From the NCBI RefSeq assembly GCF_006438925.1, contig NZ_RCZA01000013.1:62001-126000 (forward strand): a DNA stretch of 64,000 nt, given 5' to 3'. This stretch comes from Pseudomonas mandelii. Its GTDB lineage: Bacteria; Pseudomonadota; Gammaproteobacteria; Pseudomonadales; Pseudomonadaceae. The position numbers were made by a program, and so were the translations under genes. Shown here in pieces: positions 53,054-61,337 of the stretch (its first letter is position 1; each line of letters opens with the position of its first letter). The notes beneath the pieces are model-generated. The model was not told where the DNA came from, did no database searches, and worked only from the letters and a program-made list of their open reading frames with translations.

Positions 53054-53734
53054 TTATGGGATTTCATCAATCAGCGCAGCGCCTTGATTTCTTGAATTGC
53101 CCACCGCTCTGTCAACCTTGTACCACTCGAAAACCTCGCTCACTTCGCCTTGCAACAGCACCAGCTGCTCCGCGCGTTCTTTGGGGGTGGCCGGGTCAAG
53201 CCATTCCCGCGCCAGCGGCGCAGACAACACCACGGGGCGCCGGTCATGAATGTCGAGCATGCCGCCCGCACTGTCGGCAGTGATGATTACAAAACCGTCA
53301 TCGGCCCGCGGCTCACCACCCGGGCCGGGAAACTGTCCGATCGCCGCGCATAAAATCGGCGCCCGGTCCCGTCGGCGGATGAGCCACGGTTGCCTCGTCG
53401 AATCCCCGGCGTCGACCCATTCGAACCAGTTGTCGATCGGAACTATCGCGCGGTGCGGCCAGATCGCCCGGAAGAACGGGCCGTGGGCGACTTTTTCGAC
53501 CCGCGCATTGATCGGTGCCGCCCGATCTTTCGCCCAGTGCGGCCGCCATCCCCAGCGCTGAAAATCGGCGTGCAGGCCGTTGCTCTCCAGATGCAGGAGG
53601 GCGAGTTGCGTGGTGGGCGCCGCGTTGTAGCGGGCCAGCGGTTCGTCCCCGACGTGGTTGATGAGCGCGTCGGGGATGCTCAGCACCGCGACAAAATCGT
53701 GAATGCCACGGTACTGCGACAGGCGTCCGCACAT
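53054..53734 (-). CDS. SOS-response-associated abasic-site protein (YedK/HMCES)
   Basis: The 226-residue protein is an SRAP-domain protein that crosslinks to abasic sites in single-stranded DNA through Cys2. The start MCGRLSQY gives the essential cysteine after Met removal. Other active-site residues are visible in the NARVEKV, IDNWFEWV (Glu) and MLDIHDRRPVVL (His) motifs. It stands alone. A 20-base palindrome lies 59 bases upstream, but it does not match the usual LexA spacing. Confidence 0.93.
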   Translation of the reverse strand: MCGRLSQYRGIHDFVAVLSIPDALINHVGDEPLARYNAAPTTQLALLHLESNGLHADFQRWGWRPHWAKDRAAPINARVEKVAHGPFFRAIWPHRAIVPIDNWFEWVDAGDSTRQPWLIRRRDRAPILCAAIGQFPGPGGEPRADDGFVIITADSAGGMLDIHDRRPVVLSAPLAREWLDPATPKERAEQLVLLQGEVSEVFEWYKVDRAVGNSRNQGAALIDEIP

Positions 53735-53792
53735 AGGCTGATGCTCTGATTGAAGCGCTCTGGCTGAAGATTTCAGCTTAGTTGCTCAGATT

Positions 53793-53812
53793 ACTGTTCA
53801 AGGGAAAACAGT
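53793..53812. promoter_or_regulatory. Palindrome upstream of yedK-like gene
   Basis: ACTGTT and AACAGT are perfect 6-base arms around CAAGGGAA. It could be an operator of the minus-strand gene starting at 53734 or of the divergent gene at 53939. The gap between CTGT and ACAG is 10 bases, not the 8 of the Pseudomonas LexA box. Confidence 0.4.
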
Positions 53813-53938
53813 CTGTTTTGTCGCTGTTGCTGGGCAAACACTGTTCGCAGCTGGTCATGAGCTTATGCATAAATCGAATTTTAAAAGCTTCTTGTAAGAG
53901 CGTTATGGTCTATCGCAATCACCCTCAAGGAGCCCCCG

Positions 53939-54886
53939 ATGAACCTGTCCCGATTCGTGCGCAGTCTGCTGACCAGCGCACTGTTCGCCGCACCACTGGC
54001 TTACGCCGCCGAGCCCGTCGTCCTGCACGTCGGTGATCAGAACTACTACAACATTCGCGCTTCGGTGGAGGCCTCGGGCGTACTGAAAGACGCGCCGTAT
54101 ACCGTCGACTGGAAGCACTTCCAGGCCGCCGCGCCACTGGCCGAAGCGCTGAATACCGGCGCGCTGGATCTGGGTTTTCTCGGCGATTCGGGTTTTCTGT
54201 TCCTCGTCGCCAGGCAGGCGCCGGTGAAGCTGATCGGCGTGTCGCGGCAGAACCCCGACACCATCGCCTTGCTGGTGCCCAAGGATTCGCCGGTCAAATC
54301 CATCGCCGATCTGAAAGGTAAGAAAGTCGCTTACTGGCCCGGTGCCTGGAGCCAGCAACTGACCCTGCGCGCCCTGGAAAAAGCCGACCTGCCGGAAGAC
54401 TATGTCGACTTCATCAAACTGATGCCGATCGATGCCGCCGCCGCGTTGCCTCAGGGCAGCATCGACGCGTTCCCGGTCTGGGAACCTTACATCTCCCAGC
54501 AGATTCTGTTCTCCGGCGCCCGGCCGATCCTCACCGCCAAGAACCTGATGCCCGGCCTGAGCGCTATCGCCGCCTCGACGCCGTCGATCGACAGCAAACG
54601 CGAAGCCATTGCCGATTTTCTGGTACGCCTGAAAAAGGCCCGGGCCTGGGTCGACAACCACACCGACGAGTACGCCGATCTCTGGGCGAAGAAAGCCAAC
54701 CTTGACCAGAACGTCTCGCGCCATTGGTTACGCCAGGCCCACATGACCGTCGGCCCGGTGGATGCGCAGGCAGCAGAGGATCTGCAAAGCACCGCGGACT
54801 TCCTGTTCAAGGTAAAAGCGCTGCCGGCTGCGTTGGCGACTGCGCCGATTATCGACAGCTCGTTTCAGCAGGCGTTGGCTGAATAA
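53939..54886 (+). CDS. Aliphatic sulfonate-type ABC substrate-binding protein
   Basis: The 315-residue periplasmic protein has a signal peptide (MNLSRFVRSLLTSALFAAPLAYAA) and the NMT1/SsuA-like fold (VLHVGDQNYYNIRASVEASGVL, GALDLGFLGDSGFLFL, IADLKGKKVAYWPGAWSQQLTLRALEKADL). It probably binds a sulfonate, sulfate ester or related compound. No permease or ATPase is adjacent, so it needs a transporter from elsewhere. CAAGGAGCCCCCG precedes the ATG. Confidence 0.85.
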   Translation: MNLSRFVRSLLTSALFAAPLAYAAEPVVLHVGDQNYYNIRASVEASGVLKDAPYTVDWKHFQAAAPLAEALNTGALDLGFLGDSGFLFLVARQAPVKLIGVSRQNPDTIALLVPKDSPVKSIADLKGKKVAYWPGAWSQQLTLRALEKADLPEDYVDFIKLMPIDAAAALPQGSIDAFPVWEPYISQQILFSGARPILTAKNLMPGLSAIAASTPSIDSKREAIADFLVRLKKARAWVDNHTDEYADLWAKKANLDQNVSRHWLRQAHMTVGPVDAQAAEDLQSTADFLFKVKALPAALATAPIIDSSFQQALAE

Positions 54887-54904
54887 ACGTGCGGCGTTAC
54901 GTCA

Positions 54905-55819
54905 TCACCGGGTCGCTTCTTGCGCGAATGTGTGCAAGCCGGTCGAGGTGCTTTGCAGCATCTCGATGAAGCGTAGCGCGGCGGGCGCCATGGCTTGCCC
55001 CGTGCGGGTGATCAGGCCGATAGAGCGTGTGACGCCCGGATGATCCACCGGCACTTTGACCAGATCATCGCGGCCGTCGTCCGCCGACTCAGGCAGCAGG
55101 CTCATGCCCAGCCCCTGACGCACCAGCGCCAGCACCGTCGACATGTAATTGGCCTCCAGTCCCGGCGACAACGGCAGTTGCGCGTCTGCGAACAGTTGCT
55201 CGACCAATTCGCGCACGCTGCTGTCGCGCCCGGTCAGGATGATCGGATGAGCCGTCAACTCGCCCAAGGTGACTGAGCGTCGCTGGGCCAGCGGGTGATC
55301 GGCGGGGACGAACAGACACAGCCGATCTTCCATGACCACCTGAAATTCCAGCCCATGGCTCATTCGTGCCCGGACGCCGAGGCCAAAATCCACTTCTCCA
55401 TCGCGTACCAGCGTGTCGATACGCTGGGCGACGACGTCCCGCAGGCGAACTTCCACGCCCGGAAACTGCTCGCGAAACCGCTTCAGAAGCGGTGGCAGGG
55501 TTGAGGCGCACAGCGAGGGCAGGGCGGCGATGGTCACGACGCCGCGGCGCAACGATGCCAGGTCTCGCGAGGCGGTGACGATGTTTTCAAGGTCCAGCAG
55601 CAACTTCTCCATTGGCCGCAATGCGCTTTGTCCGGCGCTGGTGAGGCTGACGTGGCGTGGGCTGCGTTCGAGCAGGGCAACGCCGAGCCAATCCTCCAGT
55701 TGTTGAATTTGCACCGTCAATGCCGAAGGCGAGAGGTTCACCGCCACCGCCGCCCTGGAAAAACTTCCGGTTTGTGCAACGGCCAGAAAGGCGCGGATGT
55801 GTTGGATCGAATTCTTCAT
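54905..55819 (-). CDS. LysR-family regulator of CitMHS/AtuA-like locus
   Basis: The 304-residue regulator (HTH: MKNSIQHIRAFLAVAQTGSFSRAAVAVNLSPSALTVQIQQLE) is divergent from a CitMHS transporter gene. It probably controls that operon in response to its organic-acid substrate. I chose ATG 55819 with GGAAAAACAAA upstream, which gives a typical LysR N-terminus. A longer frame to 55900 overlaps the intergenic region. Confidence 0.88.
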   Translation of the reverse strand: MKNSIQHIRAFLAVAQTGSFSRAAVAVNLSPSALTVQIQQLEDWLGVALLERSPRHVSLTSAGQSALRPMEKLLLDLENIVTASRDLASLRRGVVTIAALPSLCASTLPPLLKRFREQFPGVEVRLRDVVAQRIDTLVRDGEVDFGLGVRARMSHGLEFQVVMEDRLCLFVPADHPLAQRRSVTLGELTAHPIILTGRDSSVRELVEQLFADAQLPLSPGLEANYMSTVLALVRQGLGMSLLPESADDGRDDLVKVPVDHPGVTRSIGLITRTGQAMAPAALRFIEMLQSTSTGLHTFAQEATR

Positions 55820-55950
55820 TTTGTTTTTCCGAATGCTGGCTACCGAACATTTCAATTTACAAAGATTACCTGCAATTCCAATACTCGGTGAAAACAACAA
55901 CAGCGCGTCTCATCGCCCAGGCGATCAGAGATGACGAACAGGATCTGCCC

Positions 55951-57243
55951 ATGCTTGCCACACTCGGTGTCATTACCATTCTCAGTTTGCTTGCTGCTGT
56001 CATGAGCAAACGCCTTTCACCCCTGGTTGCCTTGATCGCCCTGCCGATCATCGCCGCACTGATCGGTGGATTCGGTCTGCAGACCAGTGCCTTCATCATT
56101 ACCGGAATCAAGAACGTGGCCCCCGTGGTCGGGATGTTTGTGTTCGCGATTCTGTTCTTCGGCGTGATGACGGATGCTGGCATGCTGGACCCGATCATCG
56201 ACCGGATCCTGCACCGAGTCGGGACCCGCCCGACGCGGATTGTCATGGGCACTGCGCTATTGGCGTTGCTGGTGCACCTGGACGGTTCGGGGGCTGTCAC
56301 CTTCCTGGTGACCATCCCGGCCATGCTGCCGTTGTACACGCGGCTGGGCATGGATAAGCGCATTCTGGCCTGCGTCACGGCCATGGCCGCCGGGGTCAAC
56401 TTCCTGCCCTGGACCGGTCCGGTCCTGCGTTCTTCGGCCGCTTTGCATGTGCCGGTGGCCGACCTGTTTCAACCACTGATCCCGGTGCAGATCGTCGGGC
56501 TGGTGTTCGTCTTTACCTGCGCCTGGTTCCTCGGTCGTCGCGAAGAGCGGCGCTTGGGTCTGGGTGCCGGAGTGTCGGTGGATGTGATGCCGAAACGGGT
56601 GCTGAGCGACGCCGAGAACGCGCTGCGCAAGCCGCAGCTGTTTTGGGTCAATCTGGTGCTGACCGTGGTGGTGATGGGCGTGATGATTGCCGGGATTGTC
56701 GACCCGGTGGTGATGTTCATGCTCGGTACGGTGCTCGCTTTGTGCCTCAACTACCCCAACGTCGATGCCCAACGTGCACGTATCGACGCCCATGCGAAAA
56801 CGGCGCTGACCATGGCCAGCATTCTTCTGGCGGCCGGTGTGTTCACCGGGATCATGCAGGGCAGCGGGATGCTCAAGGCCATGGCCGAGGTCGCGGTGGC
56901 GCAGATTCCCGCCGGGCACGGCAAGTTGATTCCGATGGTGGTGGGCTTCATCTCCATGCCCTTGAGCCTGCTGTTCGATCCCGATTCCTTCTATTTCGGC
57001 ATCATGCCGGTGGTGGCTGAAGTCGGCCGGGCCTTGGGCGTCGACCCTGTGCAAGTGGCCCAAGCGTCATTGCTGGGGGTGCACACCACCGGGTTCCCGG
57101 TCAGCCCGCTGACCCCCGCGACCTTTCTGTTGGTGGGGTTGTGCAAGATCGAACTGGCGGATCACCAACGCTTCACCATCCCGTTTATGTTCGCGGCCTC
57201 GGTGCTCATGACCCTGACAGCGCTGCTTCTTGGAGTCTTCTGA
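55951..57243 (+). CDS. CitMHS-family citrate/organic-acid transporter
   Basis: The 430-residue, about 12-helix protein matches the citrate-Mg2+:H+/Ca2+ symporter family (ALIGGFGLQTSAFIITGIKNVAPVVGMFVFAILFFGVMTDAGMLDPII, then VHLDGSGAVTFLVTIPAMLPLY and SLLFDPDSFYFGIMPVVAEVG). It should import citrate or a related di/tricarboxylate. ATG 55951 has AGGA 8 bases upstream; the long frame before it lies in the LysR promoter. The next gene starts immediately after its stop, so they are coupled. Confidence 0.9.
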   Translation: MLATLGVITILSLLAAVMSKRLSPLVALIALPIIAALIGGFGLQTSAFIITGIKNVAPVVGMFVFAILFFGVMTDAGMLDPIIDRILHRVGTRPTRIVMGTALLALLVHLDGSGAVTFLVTIPAMLPLYTRLGMDKRILACVTAMAAGVNFLPWTGPVLRSSAALHVPVADLFQPLIPVQIVGLVFVFTCAWFLGRREERRLGLGAGVSVDVMPKRVLSDAENALRKPQLFWVNLVLTVVVMGVMIAGIVDPVVMFMLGTVLALCLNYPNVDAQRARIDAHAKTALTMASILLAAGVFTGIMQGSGMLKAMAEVAVAQIPAGHGKLIPMVVGFISMPLSLLFDPDSFYFGIMPVVAEVGRALGVDPVQVAQASLLGVHTTGFPVSPLTPATFLLVGLCKIELADHQRFTIPFMFAASVLMTLTALLLGVF

Positions 57244-58608
57244 ATGAAAACCTTACGCATCGGCTCCGGTGCCGGTTACTCCGGCGACCGCATCGAACCG
57301 GCCATCGAACTGGCCGAGCACGGTGAGTTGGACTATCTGGTGTTCGAATGCCTGGCCGAGCGCACCATCGCCCTGGCCCAGCAGGCACGGCTGGTTGACC
57401 CGGAAGCGGGCTTCGACCCGTTGCTGGGGGAGCGCATGCGTCGCGTGCTGCCCTTTGTCGGTCGTGGCGCGGATGGCCAGCGCCGACGTTTGCGGGTGAT
57501 CACCAACATGGGCGCCGCCAATCCGCTGGCCGCGGCGCGCGAAGTCCGACGGCTCGCCGCACAATTGGGTTTGTCAGGGCTGAAAGTGGCGGCGCTGACC
57601 GGTGACGATGTACTGGCGACACTGTTGCGCGATCTGTCGCAGCCCCTGGATAACGGCAGCACGTTGGCGTCCCTGGGTGATCGCGTCATTTCGGCCAATG
57701 CGTATCTGGGTGTGGAAGGCATCATCGACGCGCTGCACGCCGATGCCGATGTGATCATCACCGGCCGTGTGGCGGACCCTTCGCTGTTCCTCGCACCCCA
57801 GATGTTCGAATTCGGCTGGGCGGCGGATGATTGGCCGCTGTTGGGACGCGGCACGCTAGTGGGGCATTTGCTCGAGTGTGCAGGGCAGATCAGCGGTGGT
57901 TATTTTGCCGATCCGGGGTTCAAGGAGGTGGCGGATCTGGCGCGCCTGGGGTTCCCACTGGCCGAGGTGGATGCCACGGGGCGCGCGGTGATCAGCAAAG
58001 TCGCCGGTTCTGGCGGGCGCATCGATACAGCGACATGCACCGAACAGATGATCTATGAAGTGCATGACCCGGCCGCCTACCTGACACCGGACGTCACTGC
58101 CGATTTTTCGGGTGTGTCCTTCACGGCCCAAGGGCCGGACCGGGTGATGGCCCAAGGCGCCGACGGCCGGGCACGACCGCAGTCATTGAAAGTCTCGGTG
58201 GGTTATCTCGATGGCTGGATCGGCGAGGGCCAGATGTCCTATGGCGGGCCGGGCGCGTTGGCGCGAGGGCGATTGGCGCGAGAGGTGGTACTGGAACGCT
58301 TGAAACTGACGGGCGTGGTGTTTGAGGAGATCCGCGCTGAGTTGATCGGCGTCGATGCCTTGCACGGTACTGAATTGGGTTCACGGACGGACAGTGAACC
58401 CTGGGAAGTGCGCCTGCGAGTGGCGGCACGTTGCGCCGATCGCGCCGAAGCGCTGCGCATCGGCAATGAAGTGGAAACCCTCTACACCAATGGCCCTTAC
58501 GGCGGTGGCGGAGCAAGCAAGTCGGTGCGGCAGGTGGTGGCGGTGGCTTCGCTATTGCTGCCGCGCGATGCCGTCACTCTGCAGGTTCATTTGGAGGACA
58601 GCGTATGA
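57244..58608 (+). CDS. AtuA-family (DUF1446) protein
   Basis: The 454-residue protein is an AtuA-like enzyme (LRIGSGAGYSGDRIEPAIELAEHGELDYLVFECLAERTIALAQ, VITNMGAANPLAAAREV, DVIITGRVADPSLFLAP, YGGGGASKSVRQVVAVASLLL). AtuA is needed for acyclic terpene breakdown in P. aeruginosa, though its reaction is not settled. Here it is coupled to a citrate-type transporter and a LysR gene, so a polycarboxylate or branched acid is more likely than a terpene. It overlaps the next gene by ATGA. Confidence 0.85.
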   Translation: MKTLRIGSGAGYSGDRIEPAIELAEHGELDYLVFECLAERTIALAQQARLVDPEAGFDPLLGERMRRVLPFVGRGADGQRRRLRVITNMGAANPLAAAREVRRLAAQLGLSGLKVAALTGDDVLATLLRDLSQPLDNGSTLASLGDRVISANAYLGVEGIIDALHADADVIITGRVADPSLFLAPQMFEFGWAADDWPLLGRGTLVGHLLECAGQISGGYFADPGFKEVADLARLGFPLAEVDATGRAVISKVAGSGGRIDTATCTEQMIYEVHDPAAYLTPDVTADFSGVSFTAQGPDRVMAQGADGRARPQSLKVSVGYLDGWIGEGQMSYGGPGALARGRLAREVVLERLKLTGVVFEEIRAELIGVDALHGTELGSRTDSEPWEVRLRVAARCADRAEALRIGNEVETLYTNGPYGGGGASKSVRQVVAVASLLLPRDAVTLQVHLEDSV

Positions 58609-58922
58609 GTGGCATCAAACTGCGTGAACTGGCCCACTCTCGAACGGGTGACAAGGGCGATACCTCCAACATCTCAGTGATTGCCTTTCGTGCCGAAGAC
58701 TATCCGCGCCTGTGTCAGTGGCTGACGGTGGAGCGGGTGACCGAGCATTTCGCCGAACTGCTCGGCCCACGCAGTCCGCCGGTGCGGCGCTATGAGTTGC
58801 CGAACGTCCATGCGCTCAATTTCGTCTTGCCGGGCATTCTGCGCGGCGGCGTGACCCGCTCCCTGGCGCTCGATGCCCACGGCAAAGCGCTGGGTGCGGC
58901 ATTGCTCGACCTGGAACTATGA
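58605..58922 (+). CDS. AtuA C-terminal-domain-like small protein
   Basis: The 105-residue protein resembles the ferredoxin-like C-terminal domain that is fused to AtuA in some bacteria (KLRELAHSRTGDKGDTSNISVIAFRAEDYPRL...YELPNVHALNFVLPGILRGGVTRSLALDAHGKALGAALLDLEL). Here it is a separate gene starting inside the AtuA gene end, so the two probably form a complex. A strong hairpin at 58976-58997 follows. Confidence 0.85.
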   Translation: MSGIKLRELAHSRTGDKGDTSNISVIAFRAEDYPRLCQWLTVERVTEHFAELLGPRSPPVRRYELPNVHALNFVLPGILRGGVTRSLALDAHGKALGAALLDLEL

Positions 58923-58975
58923 GCGCGTGATGAGGCGACGCCGGAACCAAACACTGTGTACCCTTATCCAACCTC

Positions 58976-58997
58976 GGCCCGCAGCGACCTGCGGGCC
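58976..58997 (+). terminator. Hairpin after AtuA-like operon
   Basis: GGCCCGCAG and CTGCGGGCC form a perfect 9-bp stem with a 4-base loop, 54 bases after the operon's last stop. There is no clear T-tract until 59023, so termination is plausible but not certain. Confidence 0.5.
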
Positions 58998-59070
58998 GAC
59001 GAAGGATGAACGGGCGAAGGATTTTTGCCCTTTGAAGTGTTGACCGCAACGGTCTGGCCCAAGGCAAAAC

Positions 59071-59970
59071 ATGAAACAGCTGTTCAAGGTTTTCTCTGCA
59101 CTCATCATCGCCACAGGGCTGGTTGGGTGTATCGCTTCTCCCATCGAAATGACGCCGCAGACCGAACAGCGTCTGAGCGCGCAACCACCGATCCGTTTTC
59201 TGCTGACCTTCGACGACGGTCCCAGCGCATCGAGTTTCTGGAATCCAACGATGACGGTGCTCGACAGTCTGGCCACTAACCCGGTGCAACCGAACCTCAA
59301 AGCGGTGTTCTTCGTGCAGACCCGTGCCTCACGCGCCGGCGGCAGTGAAATAGGGCGCCAGGTCATGCATCGCGAACAGGCCGAAGGTCAGATCCTGGGC
59401 TTTCACACGGCCACGCCCGGGCACACCAATCATCGCTCTCTGGACCCACAGGAACTGGAACAGTCCCTCACCAACGGCAGCGCCGACATCGCCGCGATCA
59501 CCGGTGCGCCACCGACCCTGGTGCGCCCGCCATTCTGGAACTACGACAAACGCACTTTCGCGGCCTATCAGCAACACGGCATGCATGTGCTGCTGACCGA
59601 CCTGAGCGCCAATGACGGCAAGATCTGGGGTTTCAACGCCAGTCCCCGACGTCGGGCCCACTTCTTGCGCACAATGTCCGAAGTGCGCGAGCGTATCGCC
59701 CTTGGCGAGTTACCGGTGGTGGACGGGGTGATTCCGGTGGTGGTGACCTTCCACGACCTCAATCGCTACACCGCCCGGCATACTCGCGAATACCTGCAAA
59801 TCCTCCTCGACAGTGCACAGGCAACCGGTGTGAAAACCGCCGAAAAGCCGTTTTACGACGACACGGCAGCGCTGCAACGGGCCGCCATGGCGCGTACGGT
59901 TCGCGACAGTTCACAGCCGGTAAAATTGCCGGGGCTGTGGAATTGGATCTGGGGTGGGGATTCTCACTGA
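59071..59970 (+). CDS. Polysaccharide deacetylase-family lipoprotein
   Basis: The 299-residue protein has a lipoprotein signal (MKQLFKVFSALIIATGLVGC, lipobox LVGC) and a NodB-type catalytic domain. FLLTFDDGPSASSFWN carries the metal/catalytic aspartates, ILGFHTATPGHTNH the histidine metal ligands, and VRPPFWNYD another motif. It would remove acetyl groups from a cell-envelope polysaccharide. Its position does not identify the glycan. A degenerate C-terminal part (TVRDSSQPVKLPGLWNWIWG) is probably a short tail. Confidence 0.85.
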   Translation: MKQLFKVFSALIIATGLVGCIASPIEMTPQTEQRLSAQPPIRFLLTFDDGPSASSFWNPTMTVLDSLATNPVQPNLKAVFFVQTRASRAGGSEIGRQVMHREQAEGQILGFHTATPGHTNHRSLDPQELEQSLTNGSADIAAITGAPPTLVRPPFWNYDKRTFAAYQQHGMHVLLTDLSANDGKIWGFNASPRRRAHFLRTMSEVRERIALGELPVVDGVIPVVVTFHDLNRYTARHTREYLQILLDSAQATGVKTAEKPFYDDTAALQRAAMARTVRDSSQPVKLPGLWNWIWGGDSH

Positions 59971-60089
59971 AAGGTCGCCAAAATGAGAAACAGCTAACAC
60001 TTATTTTGAGCATTGGTGGGCGCAGGATGGGAAAAGCGCATCTATGCTGAGCAAGTTGGATCCGATTAATGGCCACGGAGGCGCCAGTC

Positions 60090-60332
60090 ATGGTTTCAGT
60101 TCCTGAGCTTTGCCGCATTGTTGAGTCCGGTTTTCAACCGCTTTCCTGTGCCTGCACGGTGAATCCCGACGGAACGTTACGGATCAAAGTCTACGAACCC
60201 GCCGCCGGGCGAATTGATCTGTTGATTACTGGTGTATCACCCGAACGGCTGACCACCGTTCGTGATATCTCCAATCTGATTGGCGAGTTGCGCATCGAGA
60301 TGCGCGCCGGTCGTCGGGCGTTTGCCGGCTAG
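60090..60332 (+). CDS. DUF1652 family protein
   Basis: The 80-residue product matches DUF1652, a Pseudomonas-specific small protein family (MVSVPELCRIVESGFQPLSCACTVNPDGTLRIKVYEPAAGRIDLLITGVSPERLTTVRDISNLIGELRIEM). ATG 60090 is preceded by GGAGG 9 bases upstream; ATG 60069 is less likely. Function is unknown. It overlaps the end of the convergent catR gene by 4 bases. Confidence 0.88.
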   Translation: MVSVPELCRIVESGFQPLSCACTVNPDGTLRIKVYEPAAGRIDLLITGVSPERLTTVRDISNLIGELRIEMRAGRRAFAG

Positions 60333-61213
60333 GCCCGCGGTTGTAGTTCATCAATCATCTGCAAGCAATGATTCAACCCCGGCGATACGTCGCCCACGCG
60401 CCTGCTGAGAATAATCGGCGAGGTCGCGTTTTCTTCCAAAAGCGCAGTGAAACCAATGTCGTCGCGGTGCAGCAATTGCACCGAGGCCGGCACCAGGGTG
60501 ACGCCGATTCCCGCTCCCACCAGACCGATGGCTGTTTGCAGCTCGTTGGTCCATTGCGCCACATGAATACTCACGCCATAGGATTCGAATAACGCGATCA
60601 CATGGTCGGCGTAGCTCGGGCGCGGGTTGCCGGGGTACAGCACAAAAGGTTCTTTCGCCAGTTCGCGAAGACTGATCGGCCCGGCCAGTAATGGGTGACC
60701 CGCGGGCAGGGCGGCGACCAGCCGATCTTCGGTCAACACCGTCTGGATGATCGCCGGGTCGTCGATGCGGATTCGCCCGAAGCCGATATCGATACGCCCG
60801 GCCTTGAGCGCCTGCACTTGCTGCAACGTGGTCATTTCCGATAGCCCCAGTTCAAGCTCCAGGGGCTCGCCGCTGCGCAAACGGCGAATCAGTTCCGGCA
60901 GCACGCCGTAGAGCGTCGACGGGGCGAAACCGATGCCCAGCCAGGTCTTTTCGCCCAGACCGATCCGTCGCGTGTTGTCGCACACCTTGCTCAGTTGCTC
61001 AAGCAGGGCGGTGGAGTGCTCATGGAAAAACCGCCCGGCATCGGTCAGCTTCAGCGGCCGCCCGCGCTCCAGCAACAACACCCCGAGTTCATCCTCCAGT
61101 TGCTGCATCTGCCGGCTCAGCGGTGGTTGGGCAATGTGCAGAAGCTCGGCGGCACGGGTGAAATTGAGGGTTTGAGCCAACACCTGAAAATACCGCAGGT
61201 GACGCAGTTCCAT
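60329..61213 (-). CDS. catR: CatR-type LysR regulator
   Basis: The 294-residue LysR protein is of the CatR/BenM type (MELRHLRYFQVLAQTLNFTRAAELLHIAQPPLSRQMQQLEDELGVLLLERGRPLKLTDAG). It is divergent from catBCA, which CatR activates with cis,cis-muconate as effector in P. putida. An exact ATAC-N7-GTAT box lies in the intergenic region. Confidence 0.92.
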   Translation of the reverse strand: MELRHLRYFQVLAQTLNFTRAAELLHIAQPPLSRQMQQLEDELGVLLLERGRPLKLTDAGRFFHEHSTALLEQLSKVCDNTRRIGLGEKTWLGIGFAPSTLYGVLPELIRRLRSGEPLELELGLSEMTTLQQVQALKAGRIDIGFGRIRIDDPAIIQTVLTEDRLVAALPAGHPLLAGPISLRELAKEPFVLYPGNPRPSYADHVIALFESYGVSIHVAQWTNELQTAIGLVGAGIGVTLVPASVQLLHRDDIGFTALLEENATSPIILSRRVGDVSPGLNHCLQMIDELQPRA

Positions 61214-61236
61214 GGGACCTCCGGAAACCAGTTTTC

Positions 61237-61251
61237 ATACCTTAAAGGTAT
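61237..61251. promoter_or_regulatory. CatR/BenM-type operator
   Basis: ATACCTTAAAGGTAT fits the known CatM/BenM-family consensus ATAC-N7-GTAT exactly. It lies between catR and catB, 24 bases upstream of the catR start and 86 bases before catB. It would serve for catR autoregulation and catBCA activation. Confidence 0.75.
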
Positions 61252-61337
61252 CAAGTCAGACCAATTCTAATTTGGCTTCCCGAAAAAAGCCGTACCAGAA
61301 TCGGTTTCAGAACTTTAAGAACCTGACGGGTATCGAC

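Noticed and set aside
53793..53812. LexA (SOS) box upstream of the yedK-like gene
   Set aside because: CTGT and ACAG are 10 bases apart, not 8, so I list it only as an unassigned palindrome.
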